Below, in pieces: positions 30,198 to 38,869 of a stretch of DNA of 39,366 nucleotides (positions are counted from its first letter, which is position 1; every line of letters starts with the position of its first letter). The stretch spans positions 1 to 39,366 of the forward strand of contig NZ_BPRA01000023.1 of assembly GCF_022179645.1 (NCBI RefSeq), in the 5' to 3' direction. A program made the translations under genes and the position numbers. The notes below the pieces were generated by a model. It had not been told where the DNA came from, did not search any database, and was given only the letters and a program-made list of their open reading frames with translations. The DNA comes from Methylobacterium thuringiense. Lineage in GTDB: Bacteria; Pseudomonadota; Alphaproteobacteria; Rhizobiales; Beijerinckiaceae.

Positions 30198-32090
30198 CTA
30201 CCGGGACGACGGCGCGTCGACGGCCGGGATCCACGCGGTGGCTCCGGTCGGCGCCGTCGAAGCAGGCACCGGCAGCCGGCCGTGGTGCAGTTCGGCGAGT
30301 TCCGGAGCCTGCCGCGTGTCGTCCTCGGTGAGGAAGAGCCCGGCGGCCTTGGAGCGCAGGCCGAGGGTCGTGCTGCTGGTCAGCACGCTCTGGGCCGGGC
30401 TCGCGAGCAGTGCCAGGGCGACCGGCCCCATCCAGAGCGCGAGCCACGGATCGGCGGCGTAGGCGAGGAGCGCGGTCAGCGCGAGACCGACGACGATCCC
30501 GTCGCTCTGCAGGCGACAGGCCTCGCGCCACGGCACCCGGCGGTCGTCGCGCGCCTGGGAATCCCAGCGGACCACGCGGCCGGCGAGCGTCGTCAGCACG
30601 GCGCCGGAGGCGAACAGCGCCATCACCGGCCAGAGCAGAATCCAGGTGACCTGCTCGATCGCGGCGCTTTTCAGGAGCGATGCGGTGCCGCCGAACGACG
30701 CCCGGCGCTCGGGCGAGGCCAGCACGTAGCCAAGGCTCAGGAGTTTCGGTAGCGCCATCACCGTCAAGACGAGGGCGGCGAGGATGTGGGCCGCCGCCGT
30801 GCTGCCAGTCAGCCCGTAGCCGAGGAGGCCGAGTTCGCCCGACCGCACGGCCTGCACCGTGCCGAGCGCCAGGAAGGCGACCCAGATCGGATAGGCGAGA
30901 TACATCAGGATGCCGACGATCATGTGCCAGCGGCTGGCCCAGCCGAAGCCGGGCATCGGCGCGACGCGTCCGTGCTGCAGGTTGCCCTGGCACCAGCGGC
31001 GGTCGCGGCCGAGGAGATCGATCAGGTTCGTCGGCATCTCCTCCCAAGTGCCGCCCATCTCGGGCAGGAGATGCACGTCCCAGCCGGCCCGGCGCAGCAG
31101 GGCGCCCTCGACGATGTCGTGGCAGAGGATCTCGCCGCCGAGCGGGGCCTTGCCGGACAGCACCGGAAGCTCGGCGTTCTGGGCGAAGGCAGCGATGCGC
31201 AGGATTGCGTTGTGGCCCCAATAGGATCCGTCCGGTCCCTGCCAGGTCTCGAGGCAGCGGAGACTCAGCGGTGCGTAGAGCCGCACGGCGAATTGCTGGA
31301 TGCGGGCGAACAGCGTGTCGCGGCCGGCGGCGTAGGAGACGGTCTGGATCAGCCCGGCCCGAGCATTCTCCTCCATCAGCCGGACGAGGCGACGCATGGT
31401 GGCGCCGGTCATCAGGCTGTCGGCGTCGAGCACGATCATGAAGTCGTATTCGTCGCCGTAGCTGTGACAGAACTCGGCGATGTTGCCGGCCTTGCGCCCC
31501 AAATTCTTGTCGCGGCGGCGATAGCGGATGGTGGGCATGCCGTGGCCCTCCGTCTCGGCCCAGGCCTGGATGCGCGAAAACTCGTGCTCCTCGACCGCGC
31601 TGATCGCGCCCTCGCGAGTGTCGGACAAGACGAACAGGTCGATGTCCGAGCCGTCGCCGCCAGCGCGCTGAAGCGAGCGGGCCATTACGCGGACGGCGGC
31701 GAACACCGCGATCGGGTCCTCGGCGTGGATCGCGACCACAGCCGCGGTGCGCGTCAGGCCGGTGGCGTGCGGGGTAATGGTCTCGGAGCGCTGTTCCAGT
31801 GCCGACTTCACCCGGTCGCCCATCAGCGCGGCGCCGAGGCCGTAGACGTACTGCCACGCCGTGAACACCTGCCAGGCCATGGCCAGCACGAACAGGACGA
31901 GCACGCTCCAGGCGAGCGCCCCGGCCGGCACCCCGAAGGCATGGATCGCCGCCCAGGCGATCGCCGCGGTGGTCGCGAGCGTCGGCACGGCGAGCGCGAG
32001 GCGGCGCAGCAGGAACGAAGGACGCTCGGCATCGTTGGGAGCCGGTCCCTCGACCCCGGGAGCTTCGTGCGACAAAGGTGAGGTGGACAT
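30198..32090 (-). CDS. opgH: Glucan biosynthesis glucosyltransferase H
   Basis: The 630-residue membrane protein is the OpgH/MdoH family: a GT2 glycosyltransferase domain with DADSLMTGATMRRLVRLM, GRKAGNIAEFCHSY, HDIVEGALLRRAGWD and RDRRWCQGNLQHG (the Q/R-x-x-R-W type acceptor motif), flanked by several membrane helices at both ends. It polymerises glucose from UDP-glucose for periplasmic osmoregulated glucans. Start was set at ATG 32090; a GTG at 32126 would add 12 residues. The partner gene is next to it but on the other strand, with about 57 bases between. Confidence 0.9.
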   Translation of the reverse strand: MSTSPLSHEAPGVEGPAPNDAERPSFLLRRLALAVPTLATTAAIAWAAIHAFGVPAGALAWSVLVLFVLAMAWQVFTAWQYVYGLGAALMGDRVKSALEQRSETITPHATGLTRTAAVVAIHAEDPIAVFAAVRVMARSLQRAGGDGSDIDLFVLSDTREGAISAVEEHEFSRIQAWAETEGHGMPTIRYRRRDKNLGRKAGNIAEFCHSYGDEYDFMIVLDADSLMTGATMRRLVRLMEENARAGLIQTVSYAAGRDTLFARIQQFAVRLYAPLSLRCLETWQGPDGSYWGHNAILRIAAFAQNAELPVLSGKAPLGGEILCHDIVEGALLRRAGWDVHLLPEMGGTWEEMPTNLIDLLGRDRRWCQGNLQHGRVAPMPGFGWASRWHMIVGILMYLAYPIWVAFLALGTVQAVRSGELGLLGYGLTGSTAAAHILAALVLTVMALPKLLSLGYVLASPERRASFGGTASLLKSAAIEQVTWILLWPVMALFASGAVLTTLAGRVVRWDSQARDDRRVPWREACRLQSDGIVVGLALTALLAYAADPWLALWMGPVALALLASPAQSVLTSSTTLGLRSKAAGLFLTEDDTRQAPELAELHHGRLPVPASTAPTGATAWIPAVDAPSSR

Positions 32091-32147
32091 GCGGGTCGCG
32101 AGGGCTCGATGAGAAACCGGGACCACCCACCCGGACAGGGAAGATGG

Positions 32148-33818
32148 ATGCGTGAGCGCCCCGAGAGTGCTTCGGCCCGGACAGACGAGTCCCGGGAGGC
32201 TCGCTTCTCGCGGCGAGGATTGTTGCGGACGTCGCTCGCCTCGGCAGCGGGCACGCTCCTGCCTAGTGCGTTCGACCTGAATGGTGCCCGAACGATGGCG
32301 CAGATTGCCGCTCCCCCTCTTCCGGAGATTCCCGCGACCTATGAGAGCTTCGTCGAAAGGGCCAAGGCGGCGGCCGCTGCCCCCTATCGCCCGGCACCCG
32401 AGGACCTGCCCCAGGAACTCGCGGCGCTGAACTACGACGCCTATCAGCGCATCGTCTTCCGGCCGGAAAAGACCGTCACGCTCGGCCCACGCTTCTCACT
32501 GCAGCCCTTCCACCGCGGCTTCCTGCAGAGGAAACGCGTCGACATCGCGCTGCAGGCCGGAGACGGATCGTCGCGTCGGCTCGACTACGATGCCGCCCTG
32601 TTTGATCTCGGCCCCGCGCTGCAGGGGCGGACGTTTCCGCCGTCTCTCGGCTATGCCGGATTCCGGCTGAATTTCGGGTTCGACGCGGCCAAACCGGGAG
32701 CGCAGGAGGAATTCCTGGTCTTTCTCGGCGCCTCGTATTTCCGCCTGCGCGGCAAGGGCCAGGTCTATGGCCTCTCGGCGCGCGGCGTCGCCGTGAACAC
32801 CTTCGGGCCGGGCACCGAGGAGTTTCCCGACTTCACGGCGTTTCGGATCCTCGAACCGAGCGAAAACTCCGAAGACATCACGATCCTGGCGCTGCTCGAC
32901 GGGCCGAGCCTGTCGGGCGCCTACCGCTTCGTGGTGACGCCGGGCGATCCCGCGCACATCGCCGTCACCGCCTCGCTGCATCCGCGCCGCGAGATCGCGC
33001 GGCTCGGCCTCGCGCCGCTCACCAGCATGTTCCTGCACGGTGAGAACGGTGCCGGCGCCCGCGGGGCCGAGCCTTTCGACGATTTCCGTCCCCAGGTGCA
33101 TGATTCCGATGGCCTCGTGGTGGAGACGGTGGGCGACCGGCTCTGGCGGCCCCTCGTCAACGGACGCAAGACCACCGGCATCTCGGCGTTCAAGACCGAA
33201 CCGCTGCAGGGTTTCGGCCTGCTCCAGCGCGACCGGCGCTTCTCCGATTATCTGGATGTCCAGGCTCGCCACGAGGACCGTCCGGGACTCTGGGTGAAGC
33301 CGGAGGCGGGCAGCTCCGCCTTCGCATCCGGCGCGGTGCAGCTCTTCGAGATTCCCTCGCGCGAGGAGTACACCGACAACATCGTCGCCGCCTTCGTGCC
33401 CACGGCCAAGGTCGTGCCCGGGCAGTCCCTCGACCTCACCTACGGCCTGACCACGGTGGGCGCCGAGCCGGTGGCCCTGCTGCCGGGTACGCTTGCCCGC
33501 GTGGTCTCGACCCGCGTCGGCTCGGCCGAGCGCCTGCGCCCGACCAACCCGCCGAGCCCCCAGCGCCGCCTCTACGTGATCGATTTCGCGGGCGAGGGGC
33601 TTCCCACCGACCCGAACGCGCAGATCGACGTTGCCCTCTCGGCGAGCGCCGGCGCCTTCGTCGATCCCTTCACGGAGCGTGTGGCGCAGACCGGGGGCTG
33701 GCGCCTCTACGCCGAGTACCGCCCGCCGAACCCGCTCCCCCCCGGCGACGTCGTGCTGCGCGCGCGGCTCTCGCATGCGGGCAGGGCGATCACCGAGACC
33801 TGGGACGCGGTGGCGTAG
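32148..33818 (+). CDS. Periplasmic glucan biosynthesis protein (OpgG/OpgD family)
   Basis: This 556-residue protein begins at ATG 32148 and carries a twin-arginine signal (RFSRRGLLRTSLASAAGTLL). The mature part matches the OpgG/OpgD family: YDAYQRIVFRPEKT, GFLQRKRVDIAL, FLGASYFRLRGKGQVYGLSA, RGVAVNTFGPGTEEFPDF and NGRKTTGISAFKTEPLQGFG. The Tat signal is typical of OpgD, whereas OpgG usually has a Sec signal, so OpgD is the better guess. It builds or branches periplasmic glucans with OpgH. The two genes are divergent here instead of one operon. Confidence 0.85.
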   Translation: MRERPESASARTDESREARFSRRGLLRTSLASAAGTLLPSAFDLNGARTMAQIAAPPLPEIPATYESFVERAKAAAAAPYRPAPEDLPQELAALNYDAYQRIVFRPEKTVTLGPRFSLQPFHRGFLQRKRVDIALQAGDGSSRRLDYDAALFDLGPALQGRTFPPSLGYAGFRLNFGFDAAKPGAQEEFLVFLGASYFRLRGKGQVYGLSARGVAVNTFGPGTEEFPDFTAFRILEPSENSEDITILALLDGPSLSGAYRFVVTPGDPAHIAVTASLHPRREIARLGLAPLTSMFLHGENGAGARGAEPFDDFRPQVHDSDGLVVETVGDRLWRPLVNGRKTTGISAFKTEPLQGFGLLQRDRRFSDYLDVQARHEDRPGLWVKPEAGSSAFASGAVQLFEIPSREEYTDNIVAAFVPTAKVVPGQSLDLTYGLTTVGAEPVALLPGTLARVVSTRVGSAERLRPTNPPSPQRRLYVIDFAGEGLPTDPNAQIDVALSASAGAFVDPFTERVAQTGGWRLYAEYRPPNPLPPGDVVLRARLSHAGRAITETWDAVA

Positions 33819-33864
33819 GCGGGGCGCCACACCTACATCGGCGGCCAAGACAGGAGCCGCCGCC

Positions 33865-34728
33865 TTGCCCACGCCCATCCCCGTCGTTTTCGAAGCTGTC
33901 GCTCCGCTGCGCAATCAGGTCCGCGCGTGGCGCGAAGGGGGCGACACCATCGTGCTCGTGCCGACCATGGGTGCGCTGCACGAAGGCCACCGCGCCCTCG
34001 TCGCCTATGCCAAGACCCTCGGGCGACGGGTGGTGGCGAGCATCTTCGTGAACCCGACCCAGTTCGGGCCGACGGAGGACTTTTCGCGGTATCCGCGCGA
34101 CGTCGATGCCGATCTCGCGGCGCTTGCCGAGGCCGGCGCGGATGCGGCCTATGTGCCGACCGCCGAGACGATGTACCCGGAGGGCTTTGCCAGCCGGATC
34201 GAACTCGACGGCCCGTCCGAGGGGCTGTGCGGCGACTTTCGGCCCGGCCATTTTTCGGGCGTCGCCACGGTGGTGACGAAGCTGATCAATCAGGCCCAAC
34301 CCGACATCGCCCTCTTCGGCGAGAAAGACTTTCAGCAGCTTCAGGTCATCCGCCGCGTCACCCGTGACCTCGACATGCCCGTGTCGATCGCCGGCTTGCC
34401 GACGCTGCGGGAAGCGGACGGCCTCGCCCTGTCCTCGCGCAACCGCTACCTCAGCGCGGTCGAGCGAGCCGTGGCGCCGCGCCTCCATGCAGCTCTCGAG
34501 GGTATCGCAAAAAACCTCGCGGCGGGGGGCGAGGCCGGCCCGCTCCTGGCCGAAGGCCTCGAAACGCTGGAGGCCGCCGGCTTCGGGCCGGTACAGTATC
34601 TCGCGGTGCGCGACGCCGAGACGCTGAGCCCCGTCACGCGGGTGGAACGTCCCGCCCGCGTGCTGGTGGCGGCCTATCTCGGTCGCACCCGGCTCATCGA
34701 CAACGTCGCCGTCGCGCCGGGGTCCTGA
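33865..34728 (+). CDS. panC: Pantothenate synthetase
   Basis: This 287-residue enzyme starts at TTG 33865 with AGGAG upstream, since no ATG fits the family N-terminus. Motifs are PTMGALHEGHRALV (the H-x-G-H nucleotide-binding signature), SIFVNPTQFGPTEDFSRYPR, GHFSGVATVVTKLINQAQPD, FGEKDFQQLQVIRR and SSRNRYLS (KMSKS-like loop). It joins pantoate and beta-alanine using ATP to make pantothenate for coenzyme A. No panB or panD is beside it. It converges on the esterase gene with only four bases between stops. Confidence 0.95.
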   Translation: MPTPIPVVFEAVAPLRNQVRAWREGGDTIVLVPTMGALHEGHRALVAYAKTLGRRVVASIFVNPTQFGPTEDFSRYPRDVDADLAALAEAGADAAYVPTAETMYPEGFASRIELDGPSEGLCGDFRPGHFSGVATVVTKLINQAQPDIALFGEKDFQQLQVIRRVTRDLDMPVSIAGLPTLREADGLALSSRNRYLSAVERAVAPRLHAALEGIAKNLAAGGEAGPLLAEGLETLEAAGFGPVQYLAVRDAETLSPVTRVERPARVLVAAYLGRTRLIDNVAVAPGS

Positions 34729-34732
34729 CCGT

Positions 34733-35986
34733 TCAGCGGCGCAGATCGCCGAGCCGGTGCTCCGCGAAAAAGTCGAGCATGGCGCGGGAGGCGTCGGGGC
34801 CGAGCGGGTCGGTATAGCTCCCCGCCTTACTGCCGCCTGACCAGGCATGGCCTGCACCGTCGATGCGCCAGGACTCGACCTGCACGCGTCCCTGTCCGTC
34901 GGCGTAGTGCGTGCGGACATAGCGATGGCCGCCGGCCTGTGTGCCGCTTTCGCGGCGCGGGGATAACGCGGTGATGCCGGCCTGGGCCAGCACCTCGTCG
35001 CCGTTCTTCGGGCTTACGGTGGCGTCGCTCGCGCCGTGGAACACGATGGTCGGCACGCGCACCGCATCCGTCGCCTGCCCCGTGCCGAAGCCCGAGCCTC
35101 CGCCGGGCAGTTCTGAGCCCGGCGCTCCGGCCCGCATCGCCATCAGCGCCGAGGGCAGGTCACGGGCCGAGCCGGCCGCCAGCCCCGAATGGACGCCGAC
35201 GCCAGCGAAGAGATCGGGATAGGCCCGGGCGACGTTGACCGCCTTCGCGCCGCCGGCCGAGAGGCCGGCGATGTAGACCCGCGCCGGATCGATCGGGTGT
35301 TCGGCGAGGATCGCCCGGGTCAGCCCGGCGATGATGCCGGTTTCGCCCCGCTCGCGGCCCTGGTCGTTGGGCTGGAACCAGTTCCAGCACTTCTGAGCGT
35401 TGGCGCCTTGGATCTGACGCGGATAGGCCACGTAGATCCCATCCTGCTGCGCCAGTTCGTTCATGCGGGTGCCGGCGGCGAAGTCGTCCGGCGACTGGGT
35501 GCAGCCGTGCAGCATCACCACGAGGGGACGCGGCCCCGTGTGGCCGGTGGGGATGAACAGCTTGTACTCCCGCGCGCCGGCAGCGTTGGAGAAGTTGCGC
35601 TCGACGAAGCGCGGATCGACCGGACCGCGGTTTTCGGGCTGCATCCCTGGGAAATCTAGACCACCCAGTCCTTTAACCGGAGCGATCCCGCGCAAGCCCT
35701 TCAACACCTGAGCCAGTCCCTCACGCAGGCGGCCGGGCAGGATCGCGGCATGGATGTCGGACTCCACGGGCTCGGGGCGCGACGATTTCGCCGTCGCGGC
35801 TGCGGTTTCGTTCGCGACGAGATCGATGGTCTGCGGTTGCCGACGTGTCGCGCGGGAGGCAGGCGCCTGATCCGAGAGGCCGCGCTGGATCAACGCCGCA
35901 GCGTCCTGCAGCCGTCCAGCCTGCGTCAGACGGGTGGCCTCCGCCAGATCGGCGAGGTTCGGCATCTTGAAGGCATGTTCGGTCAT
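34733..35986 (-). CDS. PHB depolymerase-family esterase
   Basis: The 417-residue protein starts at the ATG at 35986 (MTEHAFKMPNLADLAEATRL). After a 100-residue variable part it shows the alpha/beta hydrolase of the LpqC/PHB depolymerase group: PLVVMLHGCTQSPDDFAAGT (oxyanion segment), YIAGLSAGGAKAVNVARAYP with the nucleophile Ser in G-L-S-A-G, PTIVFHGASDATVSPKNGDE and DGAGHAWSGGSKAGSYTDPL with the His. Such enzymes cleave polyhydroxybutyrate oligomers or plant-derived esters; substrate unknown. The CopG-like gene just upstream is probably its regulator. Confidence 0.85.
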   Translation of the reverse strand: MTEHAFKMPNLADLAEATRLTQAGRLQDAAALIQRGLSDQAPASRATRRQPQTIDLVANETAAATAKSSRPEPVESDIHAAILPGRLREGLAQVLKGLRGIAPVKGLGGLDFPGMQPENRGPVDPRFVERNFSNAAGAREYKLFIPTGHTGPRPLVVMLHGCTQSPDDFAAGTRMNELAQQDGIYVAYPRQIQGANAQKCWNWFQPNDQGRERGETGIIAGLTRAILAEHPIDPARVYIAGLSAGGAKAVNVARAYPDLFAGVGVHSGLAAGSARDLPSALMAMRAGAPGSELPGGGSGFGTGQATDAVRVPTIVFHGASDATVSPKNGDEVLAQAGITALSPRRESGTQAGGHRYVRTHYADGQGRVQVESWRIDGAGHAWSGGSKAGSYTDPLGPDASRAMLDFFAEHRLGDLRR

Positions 35987-36066
35987 CGAAAACGCTTTCT
36001 GCGAAGGCTCGGCGTGGCACCCGAAGCACCACATGCCGGCCGATGAAGGGGAAAAACCGATAGGAA

Positions 36067-36483
36067 TCAGCGCACTCGGTCGGCCAGCGCCTCGCGGACG
36101 GCCGGGCTCGCCTGCAAGCTGCCGAGCACTTCGATTGAGGCGATGGTGGCGCGGGCGAGCTCCGCCGGCACGTCGGGGGCGATCACTGCGAGGCCGAGCA
36201 CCCGGATGTCGAGCATCTCGCCGGCCGACTGCAGGGTTTCGAGCTCGGCCCGCCGGAAATGCCGCAACCCGAGCTCGACGCTCTTGCGGGCCACCGACTG
36301 CCGCGTGATCTCGGCATGCCGATCGATCTGATTCCGGATTGCGGTGCGGATGAAATCGCTGCGGTTGGCGTAGACGCCCTCCGAGACGAGGAGGTCGATA
36401 TGGCCGAGGTCGACGTAGCCGAGATTGATCGTGATCTTCTCGGTGTCGCCAGCCTTCGTGGCTGCCTGTTTCATCGATACCAT
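36067..36483 (-). CDS. CopG-type ribbon-helix-helix regulator
   Basis: The 138-residue protein (135 if the second Met is used) has an N-terminal ribbon-helix-helix: KITINLGYVDLGHIDLLVSE then YANRSDFIRTAIRNQIDRHA. The strand I-T-I-N-L and the helix with NRSDFIR are the CopG signature. The C-terminal half (ELETLQSAGEMLDIRVLGLA) may hold a dimer or ligand domain. It lies 80 bases from the esterase gene with the same strand and is likely cotranscribed with it. A perfect dyad at 36491-36506 lies just before its start, suggesting autoregulation. Confidence 0.8.
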   Translation of the reverse strand: MVSMKQAATKAGDTEKITINLGYVDLGHIDLLVSEGVYANRSDFIRTAIRNQIDRHAEITRQSVARKSVELGLRHFRRAELETLQSAGEMLDIRVLGLAVIAPDVPAELARATIASIEVLGSLQASPAVREALADRVR

Positions 36484-36490
36484 CCCAAAA

Positions 36491-36506
36491 CCATCCGTGT
36501 GGATGG
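36491..36506. promoter_or_regulatory. Operator-like dyad before the CopG-type gene
   Basis: CCATCC-GTGT-GGATGG is a perfect six-base dyad within a run where CCATCC occurs three times in either orientation (36480-36506). The placement at the start of the regulator gene fits self-repression by a ribbon-helix-helix dimer. Confidence 0.55.
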
Positions 36507-36548
36507 CATATGGAAGGTTTTAGCGGTGTTGCAAGCCCGGCGAAATCT

Positions 36549-36824
36549 TCAGGGCGGGTGGAGCCGGTCGGAGGAGACCGAGTGGACCAGACGCCCGACC
36601 TCGTCGAGAGCGCGGGCGACCTTGACCGCATGGCCCTCGTTCCAGAACAGCCCGGCGCAGGCGAGCGGGATCAGGATGATGCCGGCGACGAGCGCCCCGA
36701 AGCTGTCGCCGAGGCGGGAGGTGATGCCCTGGGGCGCGGCGACCACGTCGTCATTGCCGCCGAGCGAAGCGCCCAGCGCGTCGTCACCGCTCGCGGAATC
36801 CAAGGTCCAGTCGCCGTCTGCCAT
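36549..36824 (-). pseudogene. Truncated TMEM43-family gene
   Basis: From the ATG at 36824, the frame reads DSFGALVAGIILIPLACAGL, then FWNEGHAVKVARALDEVGRL and VSSDR, the N-terminal membrane and conserved segments of TMEM43-type proteins. Those proteins are normally about 350-400 residues; here a stop comes after 91. The rest of the gene is not found in the next frames downstream. It is a deletion remnant, possibly still translated as a short membrane protein. Confidence 0.65.
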
Positions 36825-37055
36825 GGCGCTCCCCACGCCGTCGCAGGTGCGGCAGAAGGCGACGAGCATAGCGAGGCTCGCAGGGTCTTCGATCCCGGAT
36901 TCCGACGCCGCACCGTCCGGTACGGGGGGACCACCTATTCGCGTCGCCGGATACAGCTCTCCGTTGTCGCCAGGGAGATCCGCAACGTTCGGAGAGTACG
37001 CGTGGCGGAGGGCCGGCGCCGCGTATCCGGCTCGACGGCTCGTCGATCCACGAAA

Positions 37056-37080
37056 AAGGGCCGGGCATGGCCCGACCCTT
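37056..37080 (-). terminator. Terminator for the minus-strand gene at 37105
   Basis: AAGGG and CGGGC pair with GCCCG and CCCTT (one mismatch) around a three-base loop; on the minus strand TTTTTCG follows. Confidence 0.7.
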
Positions 37081-37104
37081 CGCGGCAGAGAGTGCGAAGC
37101 CGGC

Positions 37105-37383
37105 TCAGTTGGCCTTCTTCATCGCGCCGCCGTCCTTGCTCATGGAGCCTTCCTTCTCCATGGCCCCGTCCTTCTTCATCGCACCACCCGTGGTGCCCGC
37201 ACCGCTCTTCATCGCGCCGCCATTGGCCGGTGCGTTGCCGGGCTCCGCGGCCGACGAATTGGTGGTTGAGCCGCCGGTGACGTTGCCGCCCGAACCGTTA
37301 CCCCCCGGTGCGCCCTGGGCGCAGGCGGCTCCGGTCAGCGACAGGGCGAGGGTGGCGGCGAGGGTGAGCGTGGTGATGCGCAT
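37105..37383 (-). CDS. Secreted low-complexity Lys/Met/Gly protein
   Basis: The 92-residue protein starts at the ATG at 37383 and has a Sec signal (MRITTLTLAATLALSLTGAA, cleavage near ACA-Q). The mature part is Gly/Asn/Ser-rich at first and then an imperfect repeat of GAMKKDGAMEKEGSMSKDGG units. It resembles pentapeptide-style Met-Lys-Lys-Asp repeat proteins that occur in Methylobacterium and related genera with no known role; such tracts may bind metals. The upstream 330 bases (37384-37711) show no gene. Confidence 0.75.
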   Translation of the reverse strand: MRITTLTLAATLALSLTGAACAQGAPGGNGSGGNVTGGSTTNSSAAEPGNAPANGGAMKSGAGTTGGAMKKDGAMEKEGSMSKDGGAMKKAN

Positions 37384-37711
37384 CGGACGTTTCTCCTGAT
37401 GTTTATTATGGACATGGAGAACCGCCCGCCTTCGCAATTGTTCGATATCCCTCACACCAATACAGTCGATGCGTCCGAAACCGTACGCATGAAAAGCCGA
37501 AAATCGACCTTGTGCGAGAACAGCAACAGCTTGATCAGTCACACTCCGAGACATCAAGGCCGGAAATACCTCACATGGACTGAGGCGCAGACCCCGCATC
37601 ATTGACAGGACCCGACGTCGGCGAAATTGTCCGGACCGCTCAACTCGGAAATCCGGGTGTCTGCGTCGTCGCCGAGAGATCGACGAAACGCTGTTTGGGG
37701 ACGCTTGCGGC

Positions 37712-37972
37712 ATGTCACAGCCCAGCCGGTACCGGATCGAGACCGCAGCCTGCCCGGCGAACCCGGGCTATCATCGCTGGACGGTGTATCGGGACGACAA
37801 GCCCCTCGACCTGCCGGGATACGCCTACACGACGGCCTGGGCCGCGAGCGAGGCGGCCCGCGTCGCCCTGCACTGGCACCTCGTGCTGACCCCGCTGCGG
37901 GCGCAGCCGGACCTGCAGGGCTACCCCGTCCTCGGTCCAGTAGCCGCAGACCCGACGCGCGCGGCCGCCTGA
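37712..37972 (+). CDS. Small conserved hypothetical protein, 86 residues
   Basis: The protein (MSQPSRYRIETAACPANPGY) has a strand-rich start with W-T-V-Y-R-D-D-K, a helix AWAASEAARVALHWHLVLTP and a Pro-rich tail. It looks like a small cytosolic alpha/beta protein. Third-position GC bias supports a real gene. No family is recognised. Confidence 0.6.
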   Translation: MSQPSRYRIETAACPANPGYHRWTVYRDDKPLDLPGYAYTTAWAASEAARVALHWHLVLTPLRAQPDLQGYPVLGPVAADPTRAAA

Positions 37973-38203
37973 ACGGACGCGGCGCGCTGCAGGCAGGCCC
38001 GTCGATCTGCGGCCCCGCCGTGAACTTGCGGCGCAAACGAAGCCGACCCGGCCGAGCAGAGATGCCATGGCGTGATATCGACGGCAGTCGGCTTCGGCTC
38101 TCCCGCACTCGGCCGCCGGCAAGCGTGAATGCGCGTCGCCGCTGGCGCCGGGGGTGGAGCTGAAGGCGTCGGCCGTCAGGGCCACTGGTATGAACACATC
38201 GCG

Positions 38204-38404
38204 ATGACCCGGGATGAGACCGGACGCGACCTGTTCGCCTGCATCGAAGGTCGCTGCGACCGGTGGCGCATCCACTCGGCTCTCGGCGGCATCACGCGCG
38301 AGCAGGCGGAACGGGACGCGAGCCAAATCTGTGTTCGCGAAACCGGGGGAGATTCAGTAGCTCTGCCGCCGTCTGGTGCCAGTTACGAGAAGTTTTTAAA
38401 ATAG
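38204..38404 (+). CDS. Small hypothetical protein, 66 residues
   Basis: From ATG 38204 the protein reads MTRDETGRDLFACIEGRCDR then WRIHSALGGITREQAERDAS and CVRETG. The C-x5-C pair and the W-R-I-H-S-A-L-G-G-I-T segment look like a small zinc- or DNA-binding protein, but this is not established. The upstream extension to 38129 is not needed. The coding region ends at the edge of an AT-rich promoter zone. Confidence 0.5.
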   Translation: MTRDETGRDLFACIEGRCDRWRIHSALGGITREQAERDASQICVRETGGDSVALPPSGASYEKFLK

Positions 38405-38431
38405 TTCACAGTCATCCAGAGCGTGTATAAT
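38405..38431 (+). promoter_or_regulatory. Likely promoter of the ACP-ketosynthase operon
   Basis: TTCACA and TATAAT with a 15-base spacer stand out in an AT-rich tract, unusual for this GC-rich DNA, before the ACP gene at 38558. The short spacer weakens the call. Confidence 0.45.
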
Positions 38432-38461
38432 TGTCGATCGGAGGCGCGCTCCAGAGGTTTA

Positions 38462-38479
38462 CTATAAAAATCGTTATAG
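38462..38479. promoter_or_regulatory. Dyad upstream of the ACP gene, possible operator
   Basis: CTATAA-AAATCG-TTATAG is a perfect six-base dyad, followed by another TTATAA half at about 38491. Together with the promoter this suggests a dedicated regulator. Confidence 0.45.
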
Positions 38480-38557
38480 AGTTAATGGTTGTTATAAAGC
38501 TTGATCGGAGAAGTCTAACAATGGCAATCGATGCATGAGCCAAATCGGAGCCGTGCC

Positions 38558-38869
38558 ATGATCCCTTCCGTCGAAGCCGTTATTCCCGTCCAGGCCTCCC
38601 TGCCGGGGGGTGATGATGTCGAAGCCGGTCTCTTCCAGATCGTGCGCAAGTATCTCAAGACTCAGGACGCGGACTGGACTGCTGCGACGACCATGGCCGA
38701 AGCGCAGATCGATTCTCTGGATCTTGTCGAAGTGATCTTCGAAATCGAAGACCAGTTTGGCGTGGAGATCAATTTCAACGCAAACGCCAAGTCGGCCGAC
38801 GAGACGACCTTCGGTGACGTGGTCGATCTGATCCGTTCCGCTCTCGCTGCCAAGGCCCGGAGAGCATGA
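38558..38869 (+). CDS. Acyl carrier protein
   Basis: The 103-residue protein from ATG 38558 has the ACP four-helix pattern: a first helix GLFQIVRKYLKTQ, the Asp-Ser-Leu motif IDSLDLVEVIFEIEDQFGVE where Ser should carry the phosphopantetheine arm, and a final helix FGDVVDLIRSALAAKARRA. It is not the housekeeping type (no T-L-D-S-I/L-G-A-D-S-L, longer N-terminus) and sits directly before a ketosynthase, overlapping it by ATGA. It should be part of a specialised fatty acid or polyketide pathway. Confidence 0.9.
   Translation: MIPSVEAVIPVQASLPGGDDVEAGLFQIVRKYLKTQDADWTAATTMAEAQIDSLDLVEVIFEIEDQFGVEINFNANAKSADETTFGDVVDLIRSALAAKARRA

Noticed and set aside
30786-32081. Long plus-strand frame over opgH
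   Set aside because: Antisense shadow of a gene with clear glycosyltransferase motifs.
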